A DNA stretch of 64,000 bases from RUG100 sp050953405 (lineage in GTDB: Bacteria; Bacillota; Clostridia; Peptostreptococcales; Anaerovoracaceae), in assembly GCA_050953405.1 (NCBI GenBank), contig JBMNMP010000001.1, positions 806,001 to 870,000 on the forward strand, in the 5' to 3' direction. A model generated the notes under the pieces. That model searched no databases. It was not told where the DNA came from and saw only the letters and a program-made list of their open reading frames with translations. The position numbers and the translations under genes were made by a program. Below, in pieces: positions 8,702 through 16,114 of this stretch. Each line of letters starts with the position of its first letter. Within the stretch, counting starts at the first letter, position 1.

Positions 8702-10102
8702 ATGAAGCTAGGATATGATCTGACAATTGAACAATATCAAAAGCTGGTGATGACACCGGAACTGATTCAGGCCATACAGATTTTGCAGTTCAATACTCAG
8801 GAGTTGGAATCATATGTTTCTGAACAGATGCTCACGAATCCTGTATTAGAAAAGGACCATTCGCGTGAGACTAATGAAACTGAAGAAATCAAATCCAGAG
8901 ACGACCGAGAGGAAGACGCTCTTTCCGAATATATAAAGGAAAGAGAATTCGATGACATCAGCTACAAACAGGGAGATTACACCAGGAGCAATCAGGAGAA
9001 CACATACGAGCAGTATGTTTCTGCTGAGATAACTCTCCCGGAGCATCTCATGTTTCAGCTGCAGTTCGTCACCAAGCACACGGAATGCAGGCGCATCGGA
9101 CGCTATATCATCGAATCGCTGGATGAGAACGGTTATATGACCATCAGTGATCAGGAAATAGCGAAGACGCTGGGCATCCAGGTCAGCGAAGTTGACCGCG
9201 TTCTGGACATCATCCACACTTTTGATCCCGTAGGAGTGGGCGCCAAAAATCTGGCGCAGTGTCTTCTGATACAGCTGGACAGCATGGGAAAGAAGACGCC
9301 TGTATTTGAGCGCGTCATTAACGAACACCTCGAGGACATCGCGGCCAACCGTCTCGGCGTTATTTCCAGGGCGCTGAAGATACCGGTAGACGAGGTCCAG
9401 GAAATGGCGGATATGATCAGGACGCTCGATCCGCGGCCCGGCAGGCAGTTCGCCAGCGGCTTGGATGAGACGCGTTACATCGTTCCCGATGTGACCGTGG
9501 AAAAGATCGACGGGGAGTATGTGGTCACCATCAATGAGAGCACGACACCCGGATTGAAAGTAAGCTCCTATTACCGCAAGGTACTGGCGGAGTCGGGACA
9601 CGACGAGAAAGTGACCGATTATCTCTCGGAACGCCTCAATTCAGCGGTGTGGCTCATCAGGAGCATCGAACAGAGAAAGCAGACCATTTTGAATGTGGTA
9701 ACCGCGATCGTAGAATATCAGAAAGACTTCTTTGAAAAAGGCGAAAAATATCTCAAGACACTGACACTCAAGCAGGTGGCGGACGAACTTGGCATTCACG
9801 AATCCACAGTCAGCCGTTCCATCAACGGGAAATACATGCAGAGCCCGCGCGGAGTGTTCGAGCTCAAGTTCTTTTTTTCAGCAGGAGTCAGCCGCATGGA
9901 CGGAGGAGCGGGTATCTCTTCCAACAGCATCAAGGCTCACATACGTGAGCTGATCGATGGTGAAAATCCCAAGTCACCTTACAGCGATCAGAAGCTCGTG
10001 AAGATGCTGGCACAGAGAGGAATAGTGCTGTCACGGAGGACAGTTGCTAAATATAGGGATGAGATGAATATTTTGTCGTCATCCAAGAGAAAACGTTATT
10101 AA
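8702..10102 (+). CDS. rpoN: RNA polymerase sigma-54 factor
   Basis: The 466-residue protein has the three sigma-54 parts: an N-terminal glutamine-rich activator-interacting segment (LVMTPELIQAIQILQ), the core-binding region, and a DNA-binding C-terminus with an HTH (TLKQVADELGIHESTVSRS) and the RpoN box variant SRRTVAKYRD, which contacts the -24 element. Sigma-54 promoters need an AAA+ enhancer-binding activator; none is in this window. It lies just upstream of gap with 32 bp between them and no terminator, so read-through into the glycolytic genes is likely. Confidence 0.97.
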   Translation: MKLGYDLTIEQYQKLVMTPELIQAIQILQFNTQELESYVSEQMLTNPVLEKDHSRETNETEEIKSRDDREEDALSEYIKEREFDDISYKQGDYTRSNQENTYEQYVSAEITLPEHLMFQLQFVTKHTECRRIGRYIIESLDENGYMTISDQEIAKTLGIQVSEVDRVLDIIHTFDPVGVGAKNLAQCLLIQLDSMGKKTPVFERVINEHLEDIAANRLGVISRALKIPVDEVQEMADMIRTLDPRPGRQFASGLDETRYIVPDVTVEKIDGEYVVTINESTTPGLKVSSYYRKVLAESGHDEKVTDYLSERLNSAVWLIRSIEQRKQTILNVVTAIVEYQKDFFEKGEKYLKTLTLKQVADELGIHESTVSRSINGKYMQSPRGVFELKFFFSAGVSRMDGGAGISSNSIKAHIRELIDGENPKSPYSDQKLVKMLAQRGIVLSRRTVAKYRDEMNILSSSKRKRY

Positions 10103-10134
10103 TGTATTAGGAAAACCTTAAGGAGGTACAATAA

Positions 10135-11151
10135 ATGACAGTGAAAGTTGGTATTAGCGGATTCGGCAGAATCAGCAGAGTTGTTATCCGCGCGGCAATG
10201 AGCGATCCGGAAATTGAAATCGCGGGAATTAACATTCGCAATGCCGACCTGGACTACCTGGTGTACATGCTGAAATATGATACCACATTCGGGAGATTCC
10301 CCAAATCTCTCGACCGCTATGACAAGGGTATTATCATCGATGGGAAAAAGGTTCCTGTCTTCAGCGAAGAGGATGCGAACAACATTCCGTGGGGTTCATG
10401 CGGAGCAGAGTACATTGTAGAAGGTACAGGAGCTTATGCGACGACTGAGAAGGCTATGGCTCACATCAGGGCAGGCGCAAAGAAAGTCGTTATTTCGGCA
10501 CCGGCGAAGGATTCCGAAACCCCTACATTCGTAATGGGAGTGAACCACAACGAATACAAACCTGAATACAAGGTCGTTTCCAATGCTTCCTGCACGACGA
10601 ACTGCCTGGCACCTGTGGCCAAGGTCATCGAAGACAACTTTGGCATCGACCAGGGCCTGATGTCGACTATACATTCGGCGACTGCAAAGCAGAAGGTCGT
10701 CGACGCAAGATCGATGAAGGACTGGAGGACCGGCAGATCGGTATTCGGAAACATCATCCCGACAACGACAGGCGCAGCCAAGGCTGTAGCACTCGTAATT
10801 CCTTCACTCAAAGGCAAGATGACGGGTATAGCTTACCGTGTTCCGACGGCAGACGTTTCTATCGTCGACCTGAACATTTTCGTCAACAAGCCGACTTCGT
10901 ACAAGGAAATATGCGAGACCATAAAGAAAGCAAGTGAAACCGACATGAAGGGCATTATCGAATACGTGGATGATGAAGTGGTTTCCGGCGATTTCGTCGG
11001 CGATCCATGCACATCAATATTTGATGCCAGAGAGGGAATCGAACTGAACGACAGGTTCTTCAAGCTGCTCATGTTCTACGACAACGAGTTCGGATATTCG
11101 ACGAAGGTCCTCGAGCTCATCAAGCACATGTATGCGGTGGACAACGCCTGA
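10135..11151 (+). CDS. gap: glyceraldehyde-3-phosphate dehydrogenase
   Basis: It oxidises glyceraldehyde-3-phosphate to 1,3-bisphosphoglycerate. The catalytic cysteine C153 lies in NASCTTNCLAP, with the partner histidine in STIHS and the phosphate-site segment IIPTTTGAAKAV. The cofactor loop is unusual: where NAD-specific enzymes have VNDLTD, this one has INIRNAD with one extra residue, so the ribose-binding aspartate is missing and an arginine is present. A strong AAGGAGGT-type site precedes the ATG. First of the gap-pgk-tpiA set. Confidence 0.96.
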   Translation: MTVKVGISGFGRISRVVIRAAMSDPEIEIAGINIRNADLDYLVYMLKYDTTFGRFPKSLDRYDKGIIIDGKKVPVFSEEDANNIPWGSCGAEYIVEGTGAYATTEKAMAHIRAGAKKVVISAPAKDSETPTFVMGVNHNEYKPEYKVVSNASCTTNCLAPVAKVIEDNFGIDQGLMSTIHSATAKQKVVDARSMKDWRTGRSVFGNIIPTTTGAAKAVALVIPSLKGKMTGIAYRVPTADVSIVDLNIFVNKPTSYKEICETIKKASETDMKGIIEYVDDEVVSGDFVGDPCTSIFDAREGIELNDRFFKLLMFYDNEFGYSTKVLELIKHMYAVDNA

Positions 11152-11170
11152 TAAAGCAGAGGTGTTTACA

Positions 11171-12355
11171 ATGAAGAAAACTGTGAAAGACATAGTTGTC
11201 AAGGGCAGGAGGGTCCTCGTGCGGTGCGACTTCAATGTGCCCATGCACGATGGAGTCATCGTTGATGATGTAAGGATAACCAGTGCTCTGCCCACTATAC
11301 AGTATCTGATAGACAATGGAGCCAGGGTCATCCTGATGTCTCACATGGGAAGGCCGAAGGGAGAACCGAAGAAAGAATATACTCTGGCACCTGTGGCTGA
11401 AAGACTTTCTCTGCTGCTGGGACGCGATGTAAAGTTCCTGCAGTCGGATGTGGTCGTCGATGACAGCGTGAGGGCTGGAGTCGCTGCCATGGCGGACGGA
11501 GATGTGGTACTCCTGGAGAATACCAGGTACAGGAAAGAAGAAACCGAGAATAAAGAAAACTTTTCTAAGGAACTGGCTTCACTTGGTGAAATATTTGTCA
11601 ATGATGCCTTTGGTACGGCACACAGAGCTCACTGCTCTACGGCGGGAGTGGCTGCTTACATGCCGGCAGTGTCCGGATTCCTCATCGAAAAGGAGATCAA
11701 ATTCCTGGGCGATGCGGTGAATGATCCTCAAAGGCCGTTCCTCGCGATAATGGGAGGAGCCAAAGTGGCCGACAAGATCCCGGTCATCAGGGAGCTGATG
11801 AAAAAGGTCGACTCTCTGATCATAGGAGGCGGAATGTCGTACACATTCTTCAAGGCCATGGGCCTGGAGATCGGTACCTCTATTCTGGACACCGACAGCG
11901 TGCAGCTGGCGGGTGATCTTTTGAAAGAGGCGCAGGAAGCAGGGATCAAGATGATGCTGCCTGTAGACTGTGTGTGCTCTAAAGAGTTCGACAACGGCTC
12001 TCAGAGAGGGGTCTTCAAGCGCGAAGAGATGCCGGGCGATATGATGGGCATGGATATTGGACCGGAAACGCGCAAGCTGTATGCCGCGGAGATCGCCAGG
12101 GCAAAGACGATCGTCTGGAACGGACCCATGGGAGTCTTTGAAATGGACAACTTTGCTGCGGGAACAAAGGCTGTAGCCGAGGCCATGGCTGAGAGCGGGG
12201 CGACTACGGTGATCGGCGGCGGCGATTCGGCGGCGGCGGTCTCCATGTTCGGACTGCAGGACAAGATGAGCCACATCTCGACGGGCGGCGGAGCGAGCCT
12301 GGAGTTCCTGGAAGGCAAAGAACTGCCGGGAGTGGCAGTACTGGAGGATAAATAA
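11171..12355 (+). CDS. pgk: phosphoglycerate kinase
   Basis: It transfers phosphate from 1,3-bisphosphoglycerate to ADP. The N-terminal substrate segment VLVRCDFNVP, the HMGRPKG loop, NDAFGTAHRAH, the GGAKVADK segment and the C-terminal GGGDSAAAV nucleotide loop are all present. I start at ATG 11171, which has AGAGGTG upstream and gives the normal 394 residues; the frame stays open 39 bp further up inside the gap terminus. Its TAA is immediately followed by the tpiA ATG. Confidence 0.97.
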   Translation: MKKTVKDIVVKGRRVLVRCDFNVPMHDGVIVDDVRITSALPTIQYLIDNGARVILMSHMGRPKGEPKKEYTLAPVAERLSLLLGRDVKFLQSDVVVDDSVRAGVAAMADGDVVLLENTRYRKEETENKENFSKELASLGEIFVNDAFGTAHRAHCSTAGVAAYMPAVSGFLIEKEIKFLGDAVNDPQRPFLAIMGGAKVADKIPVIRELMKKVDSLIIGGGMSYTFFKAMGLEIGTSILDTDSVQLAGDLLKEAQEAGIKMMLPVDCVCSKEFDNGSQRGVFKREEMPGDMMGMDIGPETRKLYAAEIARAKTIVWNGPMGVFEMDNFAAGTKAVAEAMAESGATTVIGGGDSAAAVSMFGLQDKMSHISTGGGASLEFLEGKELPGVAVLEDK

Positions 12356-13105
12356 ATGAGGATACCATTTATTGCAGGAAACTGGAAAATGAACAAAACC
12401 AGGGTAGAGGCGGTCGCTTTTGCCAGGGAATTCAAAAAGCTCTACAAGGATACCGATGTGAGAACCGCGATCTGTGCACCTTTCGTGCATCTGGAGGCTC
12501 TGAAAGGCCTGTTCGACGGTACGGATATCAAGGTGGGTGCTCAGAACGTACACTTTGAGGATTCTGGAGCTTTCACCGGAGAGATCTCTGCGGCTATGCT
12601 GGCAGAGCTGGGTGTGGATTACTGTATCATCGGTCACTCTGAGAGAAGACAGTACTTCGGGGAAACCGATGAAACGGTGAACAAAAAACTGCACAAACTG
12701 TTCAATGATACTAATATCATACCGATCCTCTGCGTGGGTGAGAACCTGGAACAGAGGGACGCAGGCAAAGAAAAAGAAGTTGTCGGAGAGCAAGTGAGGA
12801 AAGACCTTGAAGGCCATGCTGCTCACAGTGTGCGCAGCATGGTGATCGCTTATGAGCCCATCTGGGCGATAGGCACCGGCAGGACGGCGACACCGGAGCA
12901 GGCCAACGAAATGTGTGCTCATATCAGATCGGTGGTCACCGAACTATATGATGAAGATGCAGCCGATGAATTGATCATTCAGTACGGCGGCAGCATGAAG
13001 CCGGCCAATGCTACGGAGCTGATGAATATGCCCGAGATCGACGGCGGCCTCATCGGCGGGGCGAGCCTCTCGGCGAGCGACTTCATGAAGGTAATAGATT
13101 TTTAA
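12356..13105 (+). CDS. tpiA: triosephosphate isomerase
   Basis: It interconverts dihydroxyacetone phosphate and glyceraldehyde-3-phosphate. Catalytic residues are K11 in AGNWKMN, the histidine in IIGHSERR, and the glutamate in AYEPIWAIGTG, with the C-terminal phosphate-binding GGSMKPAN and GGLIGGASL. Length 249 is standard. It abuts pgk with no gap, so it is translationally coupled, and it is followed by a terminator; phosphoglycerate mutase and enolase are not in this operon. Confidence 0.97.
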   Translation: MRIPFIAGNWKMNKTRVEAVAFAREFKKLYKDTDVRTAICAPFVHLEALKGLFDGTDIKVGAQNVHFEDSGAFTGEISAAMLAELGVDYCIIGHSERRQYFGETDETVNKKLHKLFNDTNIIPILCVGENLEQRDAGKEKEVVGEQVRKDLEGHAAHSVRSMVIAYEPIWAIGTGRTATPEQANEMCAHIRSVVTELYDEDAADELIIQYGGSMKPANATELMNMPEIDGGLIGGASLSASDFMKVIDF

Positions 13106-13126
13106 AAAAACATATCGATAATGCAG

Positions 13127-13156
13127 AACGGATGCCTCTGTCGGCGTCCGTTTTTG
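13127..13156 (+). terminator. terminator of the glycolytic operon
   Basis: AACGGATGCC (13127-13136) pairs with GGCGTCCGTT (13143-13152) with one wobble, followed by TTTT. Confidence 0.8.
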
Positions 13157-13191
13157 CGTTTTCTGAAAATATCAGTAAAGGCTAAAAATTG

Positions 13192-13220
13192 TTGATTTTA
13201 CAATAACCATGTGATAAAAT
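13192..13220 (+). promoter_or_regulatory. sigma-A-type promoter of secG
   Basis: TTGATT (13192-13197) and TAAAAT (13215-13220) are spaced by 17 bp, about 55 bp before the chosen secG start. Confidence 0.65.
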
Positions 13221-13275
13221 CTAGTAGTTATAGCGACGGGACGCCGTCGGAGAGGGAATGGTGGAGGTATTTAAG

Positions 13276-13512
13276 ATGACAATTTTAATGATTTTACTGG
13301 CAATAGTCAGTGTGATACTGACTGCTTCGATACTGATGCAGTCCAGCAACAGCGCCGGTCTTTCAGGCTCGATAGGCGGAGGCGCGGAACAGCTCTTCGG
13401 AAAAAAGAAGAGCCAGGGATACGAAGCTATCCTCAGGAGGATATCGACAGTGACTGCGGTGGCATTCATCGCATTGTCGCTGATAATCGTGACGCTGGAG
13501 GCACACGCGTGA
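13276..13512 (+). CDS. secG: preprotein translocase subunit SecG
   Basis: This 78-residue protein is the small accessory subunit of the SecYEG channel. It has two hydrophobic helices (about residues 1-22 and 52-75) flanking a glycine-rich cytoplasmic loop with LMQSSNSAGLSGSIGGGAEQLFG, the SecG hallmark. I start at ATG 13276 because GGAGG lies 8 bp upstream; the frame also opens at ATG 13258. Its position after tpiA is common in Bacillota, here under its own promoter. Confidence 0.95.
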   Translation: MTILMILLAIVSVILTASILMQSSNSAGLSGSIGGGAEQLFGKKKSQGYEAILRRISTVTAVAFIALSLIIVTLEAHA

Positions 13513-13640
13513 CAGGTAACGCATGATGGAGTCGTTGTTTTTATTATTATAATATTATTTTAGGCTTTAGTAGACTGGGAAAGAGGTATCTGTCTGATGC
13601 CTCTTGAATTTATCTAAAGCAGGAGGAGGAATTTTAAAAA

Positions 13641-15656
13641 ATGAATATGCTATCGTTAACAGCGCCGATCTGTGCGGCAATAGGACTGATAGTTGCTATC
13701 TGTCTGGCTGCATGGGTCACCAAGCAGGATGAAGGCAATGACCGGATGAAGGAAATCGCCGGTCACATCAGAGAGGGCGCTATGGCATTCCTGAAGAGGG
13801 AATATGTGACAATGGTCATCGTTATCGTTGCTCTGTTCCTGATCATAGGATTCGCCATCAACTGGACATCAGGTATACTGTATGTCATCGGAGCATGCCT
13901 GTCCGTACTGGCTGGCTACTTCGGCATGAACGTGGCAACAAGAGGAAACGTTAGAACTGCGAATGCAGCGATGGAAAAAGGTATGACAAAGGCCCTCAGC
14001 GTAGCCTTCCGTTCCGGAGCAGTCATGGGACTGTGCGTATCCGGCCTCGGTCTGCTGGGACTGGGAGTTGTTTTCTGCGTACTGGATCTGGCTACTGTAG
14101 TTCAGTGCGTCACCGGATTCGGATTCGGAGCTTCTTCAATGGCTCTGTTCGGACGTGTCGGCGGCGGAATCTACACCAAGGCTGCAGATGTCGGTGCTGA
14201 CCTGGTAGGCAAAGTCGAAGCAGGTATCCCGGAGGACGATCCGAGGAATCCGGCTGTAATCGCGGATAATGTAGGAGACAATGTAGGCGACGTAGCCGGC
14301 ATGGGCTCCGACCTGTTTGAATCATATGTGGGATCGATCATTTCAGCGATCACTCTGGCGGCAGTTGCTGCAGCTAACGCAGTAGCGGCTCCGTTCACGG
14401 AGACTTCCGCAGCATTGTTCCCGCTGGTACTGGCTGCTATCGGCATCATCGCATCCGTCATCGGCATCCTCTGTGTCAGAGGAAAAGAAGGCGGAAACCC
14501 GGCCAACGCACTCAATGCAGGAACATACATCAGCAGTATTATCGTTATTATCGCAGCAATCGTGCTCAGCAAGATGATGCTGCACTCTTACAAATATTCG
14601 GTAGCTATCATCGCCGGCCTGATCGTAGGCGTTGCCATAGGAAAGATCACCGAGATTTATACATCCGCTGACTACAAGGCAGTAAAGACAATTGCGGCTG
14701 AGTCACAGACCGGAGCGGCGACGACCATCATCAGCGGTATGGCAGTAGGTATGCTGTCAACTGTATGGCCTATCATCTGCATCTGCGTTGGTATCATTCT
14801 GGCGTACAACTTTGCAGGTATATACGGAATCGCACTGGCAGCTGTAGGTATGCTGTCCACAACAGCAATGGTTGTCGGAGTTGACTCTTATGGTCCGGTA
14901 TCCGATAACGCGGGCGGAATCGCCGAGATGTCGGGACTGCCGAAAGAGGTCAGAGGAATCACCGACAAGCTGGACTCCGTCGGCAACACAACCGCAGCTA
15001 TCGGCAAGGGCTTTGCTATTGGATCTGCTGCGCTGACAGCGCTGGCACTCTTCGTATCCTACGCTACAGTTACCCATCTGGACACCATCAGTCTGCTCCA
15101 GCCGCTGGTAATCGTAGGTGTTCTGATCGGCGCTATGCTGCCGTTCCTGTTCTCAGCACTGACCATGAATTCAGTGGGTAATGCTGCCAACAAGATGATC
15201 GAAGAAGTTAGAAGACAGTTCAGAGAAAACAAAGGTATCATGGAAGGAACCAGCACACCTGATTATGCAAGATGCGTGGATATTTCAACACGTGCTGCTC
15301 TGGTGAAGATGGTTGCTCCGGGACTCCTGGCTATCATAGCTCCTGTTGCCGTAGGAATCATTCTGGGCACAGGTGCGCTTGGCGGAATGCTCTGCGGAGC
15401 ACTGGCTTCCGGCGTACTGCTGGCTATCATGATGGCTAATGCAGGCGGCGCATGGGACAACGCCAAGAAGTATATCGAAGAGGGACACTTCGGAGGCAAG
15501 GGCAGCGCAACTCACGAAGCCGGAGTTATCGGCGACACAGTAGGCGACCCCTTCAAGGATACTTCCGGTCCATCGATCAACATCCTCATCAAGCTGATGA
15601 CGATCGTATCCGTAGTATTCGCACCTCTGTTCCTCAGCATCGGAGGACTGCTGTAA
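13641..15656 (+). CDS. hppA: membrane-bound ion-translocating pyrophosphatase, K+-dependent type
   Basis: The 671-residue, roughly 16-helix membrane enzyme hydrolyses pyrophosphate and pumps H+ and/or Na+. The pyrophosphate site is seen in KAADVGADLVGKVE and the aspartate-rich NVGDNVGDVAGMGSDLFE, with the second cluster GDTVGDPFKDTSGPS near the end. The sequence GNTTAAIGKG puts alanine (about A452) where K+-independent enzymes have lysine, so it should need K+. Whether it moves Na+ or H+ cannot be decided here. An AGGAGGAGG site precedes the ATG; a strong terminator follows. Confidence 0.95.
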   Translation: MNMLSLTAPICAAIGLIVAICLAAWVTKQDEGNDRMKEIAGHIREGAMAFLKREYVTMVIVIVALFLIIGFAINWTSGILYVIGACLSVLAGYFGMNVATRGNVRTANAAMEKGMTKALSVAFRSGAVMGLCVSGLGLLGLGVVFCVLDLATVVQCVTGFGFGASSMALFGRVGGGIYTKAADVGADLVGKVEAGIPEDDPRNPAVIADNVGDNVGDVAGMGSDLFESYVGSIISAITLAAVAAANAVAAPFTETSAALFPLVLAAIGIIASVIGILCVRGKEGGNPANALNAGTYISSIIVIIAAIVLSKMMLHSYKYSVAIIAGLIVGVAIGKITEIYTSADYKAVKTIAAESQTGAATTIISGMAVGMLSTVWPIICICVGIILAYNFAGIYGIALAAVGMLSTTAMVVGVDSYGPVSDNAGGIAEMSGLPKEVRGITDKLDSVGNTTAAIGKGFAIGSAALTALALFVSYATVTHLDTISLLQPLVIVGVLIGAMLPFLFSALTMNSVGNAANKMIEEVRRQFRENKGIMEGTSTPDYARCVDISTRAALVKMVAPGLLAIIAPVAVGIILGTGALGGMLCGALASGVLLAIMMANAGGAWDNAKKYIEEGHFGGKGSATHEAGVIGDTVGDPFKDTSGPSINILIKLMTIVSVVFAPLFLSIGGLL

Positions 15657-15688
15657 CAGATATCGGCGGTAGAAGTACTTTAGAAATC

Positions 15689-15720
15689 AAGGGCAGACGG
15701 CTATGGCCGTCTGCCCTTTA
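15689..15720 (+). terminator. strong terminator after hppA
   Basis: A perfect 13-bp stem (AAGGGCAGACGGC against GCCGTCTGCCCTT) with a short loop ends in TTT. Confidence 0.9.
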
Positions 15721-15728
15721 AAGTCAGT

Positions 15729-15756
15729 AAAAAAAAAGACAGGTTCGAAACCTGTT
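15729..15756 (-). terminator. rho-independent terminator of the small minus-strand unit
   Basis: On the minus strand ACAGGTT-TCG-AACCTGT is followed by an uninterrupted run of nine T residues (plus-strand A run at 15729-15737). It lies 43 bp beyond the stop codon of the 23-codon frame. Confidence 0.85.
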
Positions 15757-15798
15757 AGAAAAAAACTATAGTTTATTCTTGCTTTTACTTGTGGTGCT

Positions 15799-15870
15799 CT
15801 ACTGCATTTTTCTCTTGCAATCAGCAATCATAGCGCAGATCTCCTTGAATTCCTGCCACTTTGATTTCAT
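15799..15870 (-). CDS. 23-residue small protein, unrecognised
   Basis: An ATG at 15870 with an AAGGAGGG ribosome site four bases upstream opens a 23-codon frame that ends in TAG at 15801-15799. The peptide is basic and amphipathic, with W5, C12 and C18 and a KRKMQ end. A promoter (17-bp spacing) lies 28 bp upstream and a textbook terminator 43 bp downstream, so the short transcript is complete. It could be a real microprotein or a leader/small RNA that happens to carry a translated frame. No homologue is known to me. Confidence 0.55.
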   Translation of the reverse strand: MKSKWQEFKEICAMIADCKRKMQ

Positions 15871-15897
15871 ATTATCCCTCCTTATCCGTATGTTTAT

Positions 15898-15926
15898 ATT
15901 TTATCTCTGAGCAACTTGCGTTTCAA
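15898..15926 (-). promoter_or_regulatory. promoter of the 23-residue unit
   Basis: On the minus strand TTGAAA (15926-15921) and TAAAAT (15903-15898) are separated by exactly 17 bp. The -35 box is part of a CCTTGAAA word that recurs in the palindrome at 15961-15988. Confidence 0.7.
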
Positions 15927-15960
15927 GGGCGTAAATGTAATTAGTTTGCTGTTTTTATGC

Positions 15961-15988
15961 AACCTTGAAACGTTGATATTTCAAGGTT
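15961..15988. repeat. AACCTTGAAA/TTTCAAGGTT inverted repeat
   Basis: Perfect 10-bp arms enclose CGTTGATA. It is upstream of the microprotein promoter on one side and of rnr on the other. No T-run follows, so it looks like an operator or RNA hairpin rather than a terminator. Confidence 0.6.
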
Positions 15989-16114
15989 TCTTATAATTGA
16001 GAAACTAAAATGTCGCTAAAATTGTTGTCGATACGAGGCGTATCCATTATTTGGTTGCTGCGTTGCCCCTGCGGCGGCGATGATGTACAATGAAGAGGAA
16101 GGGAGTAACTTGAG

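Noticed and set aside
11579..12922. 447-codon minus-strand frame across pgk and tpiA
   Set aside because: Composition is that of a shadow frame (H, R and L rich); the plus-strand glycolytic genes explain the sequence fully.
15739..15755. ACAGG-TTCGAAA-CCTGT, which looks like a tRNA T-arm
   Set aside because: No acceptor, D or anticodon arm or CCA-side partner is nearby. On the minus strand it is a perfect hairpin with a T9 run, so it is a terminator.
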